Source of the DNA: Microbacterium sp. SY138 | GTDB lineage: Bacteria > Actinomycetota > Actinomycetes > Actinomycetales > Microbacteriaceae | Direction of reading: 5' to 3' | Length of the DNA stretch: 64,000 nt | Assembly: GCF_039729145.1 (NCBI RefSeq) | Contig: NZ_CP155793.1 | Span: 2,666,001-2,730,000 of the forward strand | Shown: in pieces, positions 1 to 8,892 of the stretch | How positions within the stretch are numbered: the first letter of the stretch is position 1 | How the letters are laid out: each line of letters opens with the position of its first letter | Translations under genes and position numbers: made by a program | Notes under the pieces: model-generated | Seen by the model: only the letters and a program-made list of their open reading frames with translations | What the model was told of the DNA's origin: nothing | The model's database searches: none

Positions 1-209
1 GGAACCGAGCCGATGTCTTCCACACCCGAGACCGTGACCGAGAAGTCGTCGGCCGGGCGCGCGATCACGTCTTCGTAGAGGGAGACCGCCTGGAACACCG
101 TCGCCAGCGCGTGGTAGCCGTCGTCATGCCGCCCGCCGACCCCGAGGAAGACGTTGATCTTCCCCGGGGCGCGCACGTGCACGGAATCGGTGAACGCGGC
201 ATGGCTCAT
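1..209 (-). CDS. ispE: 4-diphosphocytidyl-2-C-methyl-D-erythritol kinase, N-terminal part
   Basis: IspE phosphorylates CDP-methylerythritol in the non-mevalonate (MEP) isoprenoid pathway in the cytoplasm. Only the first ~69 residues are present; the gene runs off the left edge. The N-terminus reads MSHAAFTDSVHVRAPGKINV and continues into GVGGRHDDGYH and a VFQAVSLYEDV stretch, which is the diagnostic GHMP-kinase start of IspE. The ATG at 209 follows the aldo/keto reductase stop (217) by only 7 nt, so it is probably translationally coupled. Placement close to rsmA, tatD and metG is the usual actinobacterial order (metG-tatD-rsmA-ispE), here interrupted by the reductase and an MFS gene. Confidence 0.9.
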   Translation of the reverse strand, partial: MSHAAFTDSVHVRAPGKINVFLGVGGRHDDGYHALATVFQAVSLYEDVIARPADDFSVTVSGVEDIGSV

Positions 210-216
210 GATCGGG

Positions 217-1284
217 TCACAGCTCCGAGGACTTCGCCCACAGGTTGACGTCGATGGCGCCGGCGAGCTCGTCGATGCGGGCGAGCTCCTCCGTCGTGAA
301 GGCGGGTCCGTTCACCGCCGCGATGTTCTCGTCCAGCTGTTCGGGACGGGAAGCGCCGATCAGTGCGGAGGCCACGACGGGGGTGCGCAGCGTCCACTGC
401 AGGGCGAGCTGCGCGAGCGACTGGCCGCGTCCCTGCGCGACCTCGTTGAGTGAACGCAGCGTCTGCACCGCGTCGTCGGTGAGCCGCCCCTCCGGCAGCG
501 AGCCGCGCTTCTGCGCGCGCTCGGCCGTACCGTCGCCGAGGTACTTGTCGGTGAGCAGCCCCTGCGCCAGCGGCGTGAAGGCGATCGCCCCCAGGCCCGA
601 CTGCTCGAGGGTGTCGGTCAGGCCGTCCTCGACCCAGCGGTTGAGGATCGAGTATGCGGGCTGATGGATGACCAGCGGCGTGCCGAGGTCCTTCGCGACC
701 GCGACGGCCTCGGCCGTGCGCTCGGCGCTGTAGGACGAGATCCCGACGTACAGGGCCTTGCCCTGCCGCACCAGGGTGTCGAGCGCGCCGACCGTCTCGG
801 CGATCGGGGTGACCGGGTCGACGCGGTGCGAGTAGAAGATGTCGACGTAGTCGAGACCCATGCGGGTCAAGGACTGCTCTGCACTGGCGAGGATGTACTT
901 GCGGCTCGCGAAGTCGCCGTAGGGGCCGGGCCACATGTCCCACCCGGCCTTCGACGAGATGATCAGCTCGTCGCGGTACGGGCGGAGGTCTTCGGCGAAG
1001 ATGCGCCCGAAGTTCTTCTCGGCCGAGCCGTAGGGCGGGCCGTAGTTGTTCGCCAGATCGAAGTGCGTGATGCCGCGGTCGAACGCGTGGCGCAGCAGTG
1101 CGCGCTGGTTGTCGAGCGGGATGTTGTCGCCGAAGTTCCACCACAGCCCGAGCGAGATCGGGGGCAGGTAGAGGCCGGACGTGCCGACCTGGCGGTAGGC
1201 GAACTGCTGGTAGCGGTTCTCGTCCGCCGCATACGGACGGTGCAGCTCGGGGACATCGGGGCGGAAGCGGGGGGAGTCGGTCAC
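217..1284 (-). CDS. aldo/keto reductase, YghZ / L-glyceraldehyde-3-phosphate reductase type
   Basis: Cytoplasmic NADPH-dependent oxidoreductase of 355 residues, about the length of YghZ (AKR14). The catalytic tetrad is visible: D76 and Y81 (HFDLANNYGPPYG), K112 (ISSKAGWDMWPG) and H153 (FYSHRVDP). The WDMWPGPYG stretch is characteristic of the YghZ group, which reduces L-glyceraldehyde 3-phosphate and methylglyoxal-like aldehydes; the substrate here is inferred. The start is GTG at 1284, chosen because a -10 box (TAATCT, 1291-1296) lies exactly 6 nt before it, implying a leaderless message. The gene is inserted between rsmA and ispE, which are usually adjacent. Confidence 0.9.
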   Translation of the reverse strand: MTDSPRFRPDVPELHRPYAADENRYQQFAYRQVGTSGLYLPPISLGLWWNFGDNIPLDNQRALLRHAFDRGITHFDLANNYGPPYGSAEKNFGRIFAEDLRPYRDELIISSKAGWDMWPGPYGDFASRKYILASAEQSLTRMGLDYVDIFYSHRVDPVTPIAETVGALDTLVRQGKALYVGISSYSAERTAEAVAVAKDLGTPLVIHQPAYSILNRWVEDGLTDTLEQSGLGAIAFTPLAQGLLTDKYLGDGTAERAQKRGSLPEGRLTDDAVQTLRSLNEVAQGRGQSLAQLALQWTLRTPVVASALIGASRPEQLDENIAAVNGPAFTTEELARIDELAGAIDVNLWAKSSEL

Positions 1285-1290
1285 GGTGCC

Positions 1291-1296
1291 AGATTA
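1291..1296 (-). promoter_or_regulatory. -10 box of leaderless aldo/keto reductase promoter
   Basis: TAATCT on the minus strand, 6 nt upstream of the GTG at 1284. Its first three bases are the TAA stop codon of rsmA, so stop codon and promoter are the same DNA. Confidence 0.6.
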
Positions 1297-2187
1297 CTGG
1301 GTGGGAGCGACGTCGTCGGTGACGATCTCCGCAGCGGCGTCCGCCGCCGGGGCGTGCTGCGCGATGCGCTGGTAGTCCTCGACCGTGAGGTCTTCTCCGC
1401 GTGCAGTCGGGGCGACACCGGCGGCGATCAGCACCTCCGACGCCGCGGCCGAGCTGCCGAAGATCCCGGAGAGGGCCTGGCGGAGCATCTTGCGGCGCTG
1501 GTTGAACGCCGCGTCCACGATCTGGAACGTGCGGCGACGCTCCTCCTCGGTGCCGCGCTCGCCCTCGGAGCGGTCGAAGCCGACGAGCAGGCTGTCGACG
1601 TTCGGCACCGGCCAGAACACCTGGCGGGAGACGTTTCCGGACAGCTTCCACTCCCCGTACCAGGCGGCCTTGACGCTGGGCGAGCCGTAGATCTTCGAGC
1701 CGGGCTTCGCGGCCAGGCGCTCGGCGACCTCGGCCTGGACCATCACGACGCCGCGCTGGAGGTAGGCGAAGTTCTCGAGGAAGTGCAGCAGCACCGGCAC
1801 CGAGACGTTGTAGGGCAGGTTGGCCACCAGCACGGTGGGCTCCCCCGGCAGCGCGGTGATGCGCAGCGCATCCGCATCGACGACCGTGAGCCGATCGGCC
1901 TCGACGCCGTGCTCGGCCGCGGTCTGCGCGAGGCGGGCGGCCAGTCGGTGATCGATCTCGACGGCTGTGACGGAGGCGCCGGTCTCGAGGATCGCGAGCG
2001 TCAGGGAGCCGAGCCCCGGTCCGACCTCGACCACACGCTCGTGCGGCTGCACGCGGGCCGCCTGCACGATCTTGCGGACGGTGTTCGCATCGGTGACGAA
2101 GTTCTGGCCGAGCTTCTTCGTCGGGGTGACGTCGAGCTCGGCGGCGAGGCGGCGGATCTCGGTGGCGCCGAGCAGGGTGACGGTCAT
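1294..2187 (-). CDS. rsmA: 16S rRNA (adenine1518-N6/adenine1519-N6)-dimethyltransferase
   Basis: RsmA (KsgA) dimethylates the two adjacent adenines in helix 45 of 16S rRNA late in 30S assembly. The 297-residue protein has the family signature KKLGQNFVTD near the N-terminus, SAM-binding motif I (VVEVGPGLGSLT), an acidic ribose-binding residue (AVEID), and the catalytic motif IV NLPYNVSVP. The FNQRRKMLRQAL segment marks the C-terminal rRNA-contact domain. The start at ATG 2187 follows a G-rich stretch (GGGGGAGAAT) and begins MTVTLLGATEIRR. It is divergent from the MFS gene, with 54 bp between the starts. Confidence 0.95.
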   Translation of the reverse strand: MTVTLLGATEIRRLAAELDVTPTKKLGQNFVTDANTVRKIVQAARVQPHERVVEVGPGLGSLTLAILETGASVTAVEIDHRLAARLAQTAAEHGVEADRLTVVDADALRITALPGEPTVLVANLPYNVSVPVLLHFLENFAYLQRGVVMVQAEVAERLAAKPGSKIYGSPSVKAAWYGEWKLSGNVSRQVFWPVPNVDSLLVGFDRSEGERGTEEERRRTFQIVDAAFNQRRKMLRQALSGIFGSSAAASEVLIAAGVAPTARGEDLTVEDYQRIAQHAPAADAAAEIVTDDVAPTQ

Positions 2188-2229
2188 CCCCCCATTCTCC
2201 CCCACTCCTTCGATGTCCCCCGCCGTCAG

Positions 2230-2235
2230 TAGTCT
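2230..2235 (+). promoter_or_regulatory. -10 box of leaderless MFS gene promoter
   Basis: TAGTCT, 6 nt before the GTG at 2242; no Shine-Dalgarno sequence in between. Confidence 0.55.
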
Positions 2236-2241
2236 TCTCTG

Positions 2242-3546
2242 GTGCCTTCTCTCGGTGAACTCGTCGCGCCCCGCCGCATGGGCCGAGACTTCCGCTGGCT
2301 GCTCGCGTCGTCGTGGACGAGCAACGTCGGCGACGGCGTCGCGCTCGCGGCCGCTCCGCTGCTCATCGCGTCGATGACCTCGTCGCCGATCCTGGTGGCG
2401 GCCGGCGCGATCCTGCAGTTCCTCCCCTGGCTGCTCTTCGGCCTGCACGCCGGCGCGATCGCCGACCGCTTCGACCGTCGTCGCCTGGTCATGTTCGCCA
2501 ACGCCGCCAGAGCCCTCGTGCTCGCAGCTCTCTGCGTGTTCCTCCTCACCGGGGTCGCGAACATCTGGATCGTGCTCGCGGTCGCGTTCCTCTACGGCAC
2601 CGCCGAGGTCTTCGTCGACACGGCGGGAAGCACGCTGCTGCCCATGCTCGTGAAACCCGCAGACCTCGGCGTCGGCAACGCGCGCCTGCAGGCCGGATAC
2701 CTGGTCGCGAACCAGTTCGCCGGTCCCCCGCTGGGAGCATTCCTGTTCGCGGCCGGCACGGCGTGGCCCTTCCTGCTCGAGGTCGTGTGCGTGAGCTTCG
2801 CCGTGGTGCTCATCTCGCGCATGGCGAAGACGCCCGTCCCGCCCCGGGAGACCGACACCCACCCGCCCGTGCACACCGACATAGCCGAAGGCCTGCGGTG
2901 GCTGTGGCGCAACCCGCCGGTGCGGATGCTGGTGCTCATCATCCTGGTCTTCAACATCACCTGGGCGGCCCCCTGGGGCGTCCTCGTGCTGTACGCCACC
3001 GAGCACCTGCACATGGGCGCGGTCGGCTACGGTGCACTCACGACGGCATCGGCGGCCGGGGGGATCCTCGCGACCCTCAGCTTCGGCTGGTTGGAACGGC
3101 ACGTGTCGTTCGCGACGCTGATGCGCGTCGTGCTCTCGCTCGAGGTGCTCATGCACCTGTCTTTCGCACTCACCACCACCGGCTGGGTGGCGCTGGTCAT
3201 CATGTTCTTCTTCGGCGCCTACGCGTTCGTGTGGGGCACGATCTCCACGACCGTGCGACAGCGGCTCGTCCCCGCCGAGCTCCAGGGCCGGGTGGCATCC
3301 GTGAACATGGTCGGCGTCTTCGGCGGCATGGTCGTCGGTCAGGCGCTCGGCGGCGTGATCGCCCAGGTGTGGGGGCTCACCGCCCCGTGGTGGTTCGCCT
3401 TCGTCGGCGCAGCCCTCACCCTGCTGCTGGTGTGGAAGCCCATCTCGCAGATCGTGTCGGCGAAGCCCATCGCCGACACCGGTCCCGACGACGCGGAACC
3501 CGCGAGTCCGTCGGCGAACGAGCCTCAGGAGTCGAAGGAACCGTAG
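2242..3546 (+). CDS. MFS transporter (EntS/MFS_3-like exporter)
   Basis: Integral membrane protein of 434 residues with about 12 hydrophobic segments. The N-terminal FRWLLASSWTSNVGDGV stretch and the loop-2 motif GLHAGAIADRFDRRRL are typical of the MFS_3 branch (EntS-like siderophore or drug exporters). A polar C-terminal tail of ~30 residues follows the last helix. The start is GTG at 2242, supported by TAGTCT 6 nt upstream. It is inserted between tatD and rsmA in the opposite orientation, and its 3' end overlaps the 3' end of tatD by 22 nt. The cargo cannot be deduced: no siderophore or resistance genes are adjacent. Confidence 0.85.
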   Translation: MPSLGELVAPRRMGRDFRWLLASSWTSNVGDGVALAAAPLLIASMTSSPILVAAGAILQFLPWLLFGLHAGAIADRFDRRRLVMFANAARALVLAALCVFLLTGVANIWIVLAVAFLYGTAEVFVDTAGSTLLPMLVKPADLGVGNARLQAGYLVANQFAGPPLGAFLFAAGTAWPFLLEVVCVSFAVVLISRMAKTPVPPRETDTHPPVHTDIAEGLRWLWRNPPVRMLVLIILVFNITWAAPWGVLVLYATEHLHMGAVGYGALTTASAAGGILATLSFGWLERHVSFATLMRVVLSLEVLMHLSFALTTTGWVALVIMFFFGAYAFVWGTISTTVRQRLVPAELQGRVASVNMVGVFGGMVVGQALGGVIAQVWGLTAPWWFAFVGAALTLLLVWKPISQIVSAKPIADTGPDDAEPASPSANEPQESKEP

Positions 3547-4403
3547 ACCCGCAGGGTGTTCTCGGCGAGCTGGGCGCACAGCTCATCCACGTCGAGGCCG
3601 AGCTCTGCGGCCATGAAGCGCACCGTGATCGGCACCAGGTAGGGCGCGTTCGGGCGTCCGCGCAGCGGCACCGGGGTGAGGAACGGCGCATCCGTCTCGA
3701 CCAGGAGGCGATCGAGCGGGGTGACCTTCAACGCATCGCGCAGATTCTGGGCGTTCTTGAACGTGACGTTGCCGGCGAACGACAGGTGGTACCCGGCGTC
3801 GGCGCAGATGCGCGCCATCGCGTCGTCGCCCGAGAAGCAGTGGAACACCGTGCGCTCCGGGGCACCGAGGCGGGCGAGCGTCTCCAGCACCGCGTCGTGT
3901 GCGTCGCGGTCGTGGATCTGCATCGCGATGCCGTGCTTCTTCGCGAGCGCGATGTGCGCCTCGAACGACTCGAACTGCGGCGCCCGCCGTTCGGGCTCCG
4001 TGCGGAAGAAGTCCAGCCCCGTCTCGCCGATCGCCCGGGTGCGCGGGTGCGCGGCGAGCTCGTCGATCACCGCGATCGCCTCATCCAGATGTCCCTCCTC
4101 TGCGTACGTCGGCGCATCGTTCGGGTGGATCGCGACGGCGGCCAGCACACGAGGGTCGGATGCCGCGGCCTCGACCGCCCACCGCGACGACTCGATGTCG
4201 CCCGAAGCCTGCACGACCCCGGCGATGCCCACGGCCGCCGCCCGGTCGAGCTGCTCGGTCAGCGACAGCGGCTGATCACCGTCGACGATCTCCAGGTGCG
4301 CATGGTTGTCGTACACCGGAACCGTCAGCGGTTCGGGGGCGGACGGATACTTCAGATCCTTGCGTCCGTCCCCCGAACGCTCACGCACGTAGGTCTCGGC
4401 CAT
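3525..4403 (-). CDS. tatD: TatD-family metal-dependent hydrolase / DNase
   Basis: Cytoplasmic metal-dependent nuclease of the amidohydrolase superfamily, linked in characterised members to 3'-5' exonuclease activity on oxidatively damaged DNA. The 292-residue protein carries the metal ligands in family order: DNHAHLE (~residues 32-38), AIGETGLDFF, MQIHDRDAHD, FHCFSGDD and VETDAPFLTP. It is a little longer than usual because of a ~28-residue N-terminal lead. It lies 30 bp downstream of metG in the same direction and is probably co-transcribed with it. Its end overlaps the convergent MFS gene. Confidence 0.92.
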   Translation of the reverse strand: MAETYVRERSGDGRKDLKYPSAPEPLTVPVYDNHAHLEIVDGDQPLSLTEQLDRAAAVGIAGVVQASGDIESSRWAVEAAASDPRVLAAVAIHPNDAPTYAEEGHLDEAIAVIDELAAHPRTRAIGETGLDFFRTEPERRAPQFESFEAHIALAKKHGIAMQIHDRDAHDAVLETLARLGAPERTVFHCFSGDDAMARICADAGYHLSFAGNVTFKNAQNLRDALKVTPLDRLLVETDAPFLTPVPLRGRPNAPYLVPITVRFMAAELGLDVDELCAQLAENTLRVYGSFDS

Positions 4404-4433
4404 CTCTTCGCGCTCTGTGTTCCGGGCCGCGGC

Positions 4434-6026
4434 TCAGCCCGCTGACTCCACCCGCGGGAACAGCGGCGAGAGGCCGTTGACACTGGTACCGGGGCGCAGC
4501 ACGCCCCAGGCGCCCGCCTCGCGGATCGGCTGGTCCTGCAGGCGACCCAGGGTCTCGGCGGCGCCGAGGGCGACCCAGAGCTTCTCGGTCGATTCCGGCA
4601 TCACCGGCGACAGCAGCACCGCGAGCGCGCGCAGCCCCTCGGCGCAGGTGTACAGCACGGTGCCGAGGCGTGCGCGCTGGCCCTCGTCTCCGCTGTTCGC
4701 CTGCTTGGCCAGTGCCCACGGCTCGTTCGCGGTGATGTAGCCGTTGAGCGCATCGACGATCGTCCAGATCGCCGAGATCGCCTCATCGATGCGGAACTGC
4801 GCGATGGACGCATCCGCATTCGTCGCCGCATCCGCCACGATCTTCTGGATCGCGAGGTCCTTCTCGGTGTACTCGGCCGCGGGCGGCACGACGCCCTCGA
4901 AGTACTTCTCGATCATCGCGGTGGTGCGCGAGGCGAGGTTGCCGAAGCCGTTCGCGAGCTCGGCCTGGTAGCGGGCGGACAGGTCCTCCCACGAGAAGGA
5001 GCCGTCCTGACCGAAGGCGATCGCCGAGAGGAAGTAGAAGCGGTACGCGTCGGAACCGAAGACGTCGGTGATCTCGGTCGGCGCGATGCCGGTGAGCTTC
5101 GACTTCGACATCTTCTCGCCGCCGACGAGCAGCCAGCCGTGCGCGAACACGCCCTTGGGCACGTCGAGGCCGGCCGCCATCAGCAGCGCGGGCCAGATCA
5201 CGGCGTGGAAGCGCAGGATGTCCTTGCCGACCACGTGGTAGGCGGGCCAGCGGCGTGCGAAAGTCTCCTCATCGGAGCCGTAGCCCACGGCCGTGGCGTA
5301 GTTCAGCAGGGCGTCGACCCACACGTAGATGACATGCGATTCGTCCCAGGGCAGCGGGATGCCCCAGTCGAAGGTCGAACGCGAGATCGACAGGTCCTTC
5401 AGACCCTGGCTCACGAAGGAGACGACCTCGTTGCGCGCGGAGTCGGGGCGCACGAAATCGGGCTGGGTCTTGTAGAGCTCGAGCAGGCGGTCCTGGAACT
5501 CGCTGAGCTTGAAGAAGTAGTTCTTCTCCTGCAGCAGTTCGAGAGGCTTGGAGTGGATCGCGCAGACCTTGAGTCCCTCGAAAGGACCGGTGCCGTCAAC
5601 GATCTCCGACTCGGGCTTGAACTCCTCGCAGCCCACACAGTAGAGCGCCTCGTACTCGCCCGCGTAGATGTACCCGCGGTCGTACAGGCGTTGGAAGAAC
5701 GTCTGCACGTTCGTCTCGTGCCGCTCCTGCGTCGTGCGGATGAAGTCGTCGTTGGCGACGTCGAGCGTCGTCAGCAGCGGGAACCAGCTCTCGCTGACGA
5801 GCTTGTCGACCCATTCCTGCGGGGTGACGTTGTTCGCCGCCGCCGCGCGCAGCATCTTCTGACCGTGCTCGTCGGTGCCCGTGAGCATCCAGGTGTCATC
5901 CCCCGCCTGGCGGTGCCACCGTGCGAGCGTGTCGACGGCCACCGTCGTGTACCCGTGACCGATGTGAGGCACGTCGGACGGGTAGTAGATGGGCGTGGTG
6001 ATGTAGAAGGATTCGCCTGCGGGCAT
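4434..6026 (-). CDS. metG: methionyl-tRNA synthetase
   Basis: Class I aminoacyl-tRNA synthetase charging tRNA-Met. HIGH is at residues 21-24 (SDVPHIGHGY) and KMSKS at 305-309 (GGEKMSKSKL). A zinc-knuckle insertion is reduced to one CxxC (C130, C133) and one CxxH (C155, H158), the single-knuckle arrangement. WVDALLNYATAVGY is the conserved CP-domain motif. At 530 residues it has no C-terminal tRNA-binding (EMAP) domain, normal for actinobacteria. The start at ATG 6026 is supported by a TAGAAT -10 box 6 nt upstream. It heads the metG-tatD transcription unit. Confidence 0.97.
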   Translation of the reverse strand: MPAGESFYITTPIYYPSDVPHIGHGYTTVAVDTLARWHRQAGDDTWMLTGTDEHGQKMLRAAAANNVTPQEWVDKLVSESWFPLLTTLDVANDDFIRTTQERHETNVQTFFQRLYDRGYIYAGEYEALYCVGCEEFKPESEIVDGTGPFEGLKVCAIHSKPLELLQEKNYFFKLSEFQDRLLELYKTQPDFVRPDSARNEVVSFVSQGLKDLSISRSTFDWGIPLPWDESHVIYVWVDALLNYATAVGYGSDEETFARRWPAYHVVGKDILRFHAVIWPALLMAAGLDVPKGVFAHGWLLVGGEKMSKSKLTGIAPTEITDVFGSDAYRFYFLSAIAFGQDGSFSWEDLSARYQAELANGFGNLASRTTAMIEKYFEGVVPPAAEYTEKDLAIQKIVADAATNADASIAQFRIDEAISAIWTIVDALNGYITANEPWALAKQANSGDEGQRARLGTVLYTCAEGLRALAVLLSPVMPESTEKLWVALGAAETLGRLQDQPIREAGAWGVLRPGTSVNGLSPLFPRVESAG

Positions 6027-6032
6027 GGAGCA

Positions 6033-6038
6033 ATTCTA
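6033..6038 (-). promoter_or_regulatory. -10 box of leaderless metG promoter
   Basis: TAGAAT, 6 nt before the metG ATG at 6026; near-consensus and without a ribosome-binding site between. Confidence 0.65.
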
Positions 6039-6065
6039 GGTGCGATGCCGCGGGTGGTTACGCGC

Positions 6066-7622
6066 TCAGCCGACGGAGACGTCGATGCGGTGCCATCCCT
6101 GAGCGCCGTCGGGTGCCGGAGCAGCCGGATCCGAGGTCTGCGTCTCGCCGTCGGCGCTCAGCGCCCGGCATTCGATGGTGTGCGCACCGCTCTCGGCGGT
6201 CCAGTCGAGACTCCACTGCACCCAGGTGTCGGCGGAGATCGCGGTCGCGAGCTCGGCGGCGCGCCACGGGCCGTCGTCGATGCGCACCTCCACCCCGGCG
6301 ATGCCGACGTGCTGCTGCCAGGCCATCCCGGCGATCACCGCGGCCCCCGCCGGGACCGACTGCCCACGGCGCGGGACGTCGATGCGGGACTGCAGCTTGA
6401 TGGGCCCGCGATCCGACCACCCTCGCGTCGTCCAGTAGGCCGTGGCACGGTCGAACCGCGTCACCTCCAGCTGTGTGACCCACTTCGTGGCCGACACATA
6501 GCCGTAGAGACCCGGCACCACCATCCGCACCGGGAATCCGTGCTCGATCGGCAGCGGCTCTCCGTTCATGCCGATCGCGAGCAGAGCGTCGCGGTCATCC
6601 GTGAGCGCCTCGATCGGGGTCGATGCCGTGAAGCCGTCGGCCGAGGTCGAGAGCACCATGTCGGCGTCGCGATCCACACCCGCGCGCGCGAGCAGCTCCC
6701 GCACCGGAAGACCCAGCCAGCGGGCGTTGCCGATCAGTGATCCCCCGACCTCGTTCGACACGCAGGCGAGCGTCACGTCGGACTCCTGCATCGGCATGGC
6801 CAGCAGCTCGTCCCAGGTGATCTCGATCTCGCGGTCGACCATCCCGTGGATGCGCAACGACCAGTCGGTCGGGTCGACCTGCGGCACGATGAGCGCGGTG
6901 TCGATCCGGTAGAACTCCGCGTTCGGTGTCACGACGGAAGCCAGACCGCGGATCCCCAGCTCCGCGCCGGCAGGAACCGCGGCCGCTGCGCGTGCCGCGC
7001 TCGGCAGCCGCAGGGCATCGCGGACGGCTTCGATCGAACGGCTCGCGCCGCGCGCGACGTTCCCGACGATGAGAGCCACGGCGCCGGCCGCGGCGACCCC
7101 GGACGTCCACAGCAGGAACCGTCTCCGGTCCTCGCCGTCGGGCTGCAGGCCCGCGACCGGTCGCAGTCGCGCCACGAGGAGACGCAGAGTGATCACCGCC
7201 ACGAGCCCGGCGATGAGACCGGGGAGCCAGGCGAAGGGTCCCGCGCCGGGTCGGATCATCGCCGCGACGACGGCGAGAACGCCGAGGGCTCCCAGGATCA
7301 CCGCCCCGAGACCGGATCGTCTGCGCTCCAGGATCCCGGCGACGGCGGCGACGACGACGAGCACGATGGCGATCCCCGTGATCAGGGCCGCCTTGTCCCC
7401 GGTGCCGAACAGCGCGATGGCGGTGTCCTTCGCCCAGCTCGGTGCGAGATCGATGAGCCCGCTCCCGATCACGGCGAACGGGCTCGCGCTCGGCTCCACC
7501 ACCGCGGCGACGAGCTCCGCCAGGCCGACGGCGAGGAACGACGCGCTCAGGCCGGCGGCGGCTGCCCGGAGGGTGTCCCGCCGCGTCTCTTCCCCCCGCG
7601 TCGCGTGCATCGCGTTCGTCAT
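6066..7622 (-). CDS. membrane-anchored molybdopterin-dependent oxidoreductase (sulfite oxidase family)
   Basis: 518 residues in two parts. Residues 1-190 hold about five hydrophobic helices, the last preceded by a twin-arginine-like DRRRFLLW. From ~230 there is a sulfite oxidase-type molybdopterin domain with the molybdenum-ligating Cys at ~287 (TLACVSNEVGG), followed by a C-terminal dimerisation domain ending WHRIDVSVG. The catalytic domain should face outside. The family acts on sulfite, nitrate-like or methionine sulfoxide-like substrates; which applies here is unknown. A start at ATG 7622 is chosen because TACCCT lies 6 nt upstream. No partner cytochrome gene is adjacent. Confidence 0.85.
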   Translation of the reverse strand: MTNAMHATRGEETRRDTLRAAAAGLSASFLAVGLAELVAAVVEPSASPFAVIGSGLIDLAPSWAKDTAIALFGTGDKAALITGIAIVLVVVAAVAGILERRRSGLGAVILGALGVLAVVAAMIRPGAGPFAWLPGLIAGLVAVITLRLLVARLRPVAGLQPDGEDRRRFLLWTSGVAAAGAVALIVGNVARGASRSIEAVRDALRLPSAARAAAAVPAGAELGIRGLASVVTPNAEFYRIDTALIVPQVDPTDWSLRIHGMVDREIEITWDELLAMPMQESDVTLACVSNEVGGSLIGNARWLGLPVRELLARAGVDRDADMVLSTSADGFTASTPIEALTDDRDALLAIGMNGEPLPIEHGFPVRMVVPGLYGYVSATKWVTQLEVTRFDRATAYWTTRGWSDRGPIKLQSRIDVPRRGQSVPAGAAVIAGMAWQQHVGIAGVEVRIDDGPWRAAELATAISADTWVQWSLDWTAESGAHTIECRALSADGETQTSDPAAPAPDGAQGWHRIDVSVG

Positions 7623-7628
7623 GACCCG

Positions 7629-7634
7629 AGGGTA
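7629..7634 (-). promoter_or_regulatory. -10 box of leaderless oxidoreductase promoter
   Basis: TACCCT, 6 nt before ATG 7622, directly abutting the terminator hairpin of the upstream glucosidase operon. Confidence 0.55.
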
Positions 7635-7673
7635 ACCCCGCCGCGGATGCCGGGGGCGCATCCGCGGCGGGGT
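7635..7673 (-). terminator. terminator hairpin of the beta-glucoside operon
   Basis: A perfect 16-bp inverted repeat (7635-7650 with 7658-7673, 7-nt loop), 12 nt downstream of the GH1 stop codon. There is no U-tract, as is common for actinobacterial hairpin terminators. Confidence 0.7.
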
Positions 7674-7685
7674 CGGCGGCGCCTC

Positions 7686-8855
7686 TCAGAGGCCGTTGCG
7701 GCGCGCGACCTCTCCGAGCCAGGCGAGCGACGGCTTCGGCGAGCGCTCGAACGTCTCGTGGTCGAAGCCGATCAGGCCGAACGTGGGCCGGAAGCCGCTG
7801 GCCCATTCGTAGTTGTCGAGGGCGCTCCAGTGCTGGTAGGCGCGCACGTCGATGCCGTCGGAGATGGCGCGGTGCAGTCCTTCGAGCGCACCCTGCGTGT
7901 AGGCGATGCGCCGCGTGTCGTCAGCGGTCGCGATGCCGTTCTCGGTCACGAGCACGGGCACTCCCCCGCTGCGCTCCCAGGCGCTGCGCACTCCCATCTC
8001 GAGCGCCTCGGGGAAGAACTCCCAGCCGGTCAGCGTGGTCTCCACATCGTCCGCCACCGGGCGCGGGCCCTCGGGACCGATGAAGGTGCGGGTGTAGGCC
8101 TGCACGCCGACGAAGTCGTCGCCGGCCGACTGGTCGAGGTACCAGTGGTCGCGGGGGTCGCCGTACGCGGCGAGCATGTCGTCGGCGCCAGGCTCTCCCG
8201 TGGAGTGGAACGCCTGCGTGGCGATGGTCCATCCGGCCTTGACACCGGGCACCGAATGCAGGATCTCCGATGCGCGGTGGTGCGCCTCGAGCAGCGTGTC
8301 GGCGACGGCGAGATCGGGGTTCGGGAGGCCGTAGGCGACGAGGTTCGCCGCGTCCTCTCCCCCGGCCAGCATCGCCGCGATGTTCGGCTCGTTGATCGTG
8401 CACACGTAGTCGATGCCGTCGAGGATCGGCAGCACGGTCTCGACGTAGCGGGCGAACAGATCCACCGCGTCGTCGGCACGCCAGAAGCCGTCCTTCTGGA
8501 ACCACTGCGGCACCGTGAAGTGCATGAGCGTGACCGTGGGGTCGAGCCCGTTCTCGCGGGCGGTGTCGATCATGCGACGGTAGTGGTCGAGCATCGCCCG
8601 GGAGACGAAGCCGCGCTCGGGCTCGATCCGCGCCCACTCCACCGAGAACCGGTAGGAGTTCAGCCCGGCGGCGGCGAGCAGCCGCATGTCCTCCGGGTAG
8701 CGGTGGAAGTGGTCGGCGGCGTCACCGGAGGGCTCCACCATGGGCGAGCCGGGCGCGTGTTCCATCGCCCACCAGTTGCTCGTGGTGTTGTTGCCCTCCA
8801 CCTGGTGGGCCGCTGTCGCGGCACCCCACAGGAAGCCGTCGGGGAATGCGAGCAC
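7686..8855 (-). CDS. glycoside hydrolase family 1 (beta-glucosidase type)
   Basis: Retaining beta-glycosidase, (beta/alpha)8 barrel, 389 residues: somewhat short for GH1 (about 450) and without a signal peptide, so intracellular. The acid/base is E156 in TINEPN and the nucleophile E305 in LVTENG. The N-terminal FPDGFLWGAATAAHQVEG signature and the aglycone-side HWSALDNYEWASGF motif are also present. The GTG start at 8855 has GGAGAG ~9 nt upstream. It is the last gene of the minus-strand ABC operon, 37 nt after the ATPase gene, so it probably hydrolyses a beta-glucoside brought in by that importer. The exact sugar cannot be read from sequence. Confidence 0.92.
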   Translation of the reverse strand: MLAFPDGFLWGAATAAHQVEGNNTTSNWWAMEHAPGSPMVEPSGDAADHFHRYPEDMRLLAAAGLNSYRFSVEWARIEPERGFVSRAMLDHYRRMIDTARENGLDPTVTLMHFTVPQWFQKDGFWRADDAVDLFARYVETVLPILDGIDYVCTINEPNIAAMLAGGEDAANLVAYGLPNPDLAVADTLLEAHHRASEILHSVPGVKAGWTIATQAFHSTGEPGADDMLAAYGDPRDHWYLDQSAGDDFVGVQAYTRTFIGPEGPRPVADDVETTLTGWEFFPEALEMGVRSAWERSGGVPVLVTENGIATADDTRRIAYTQGALEGLHRAISDGIDVRAYQHWSALDNYEWASGFRPTFGLIGFDHETFERSPKPSLAWLGEVARRNGL

Positions 8856-8892
8856 GAGTGCTCTCCTCTCTCTTGTGTTGAAGTCGTGACGT

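Noticed and set aside
664..2232. 522-codon plus-strand frame over the reductase and rsmA
   Set aside because: Antisense to two well-supported genes; low-complexity Arg/Gly/Val composition.
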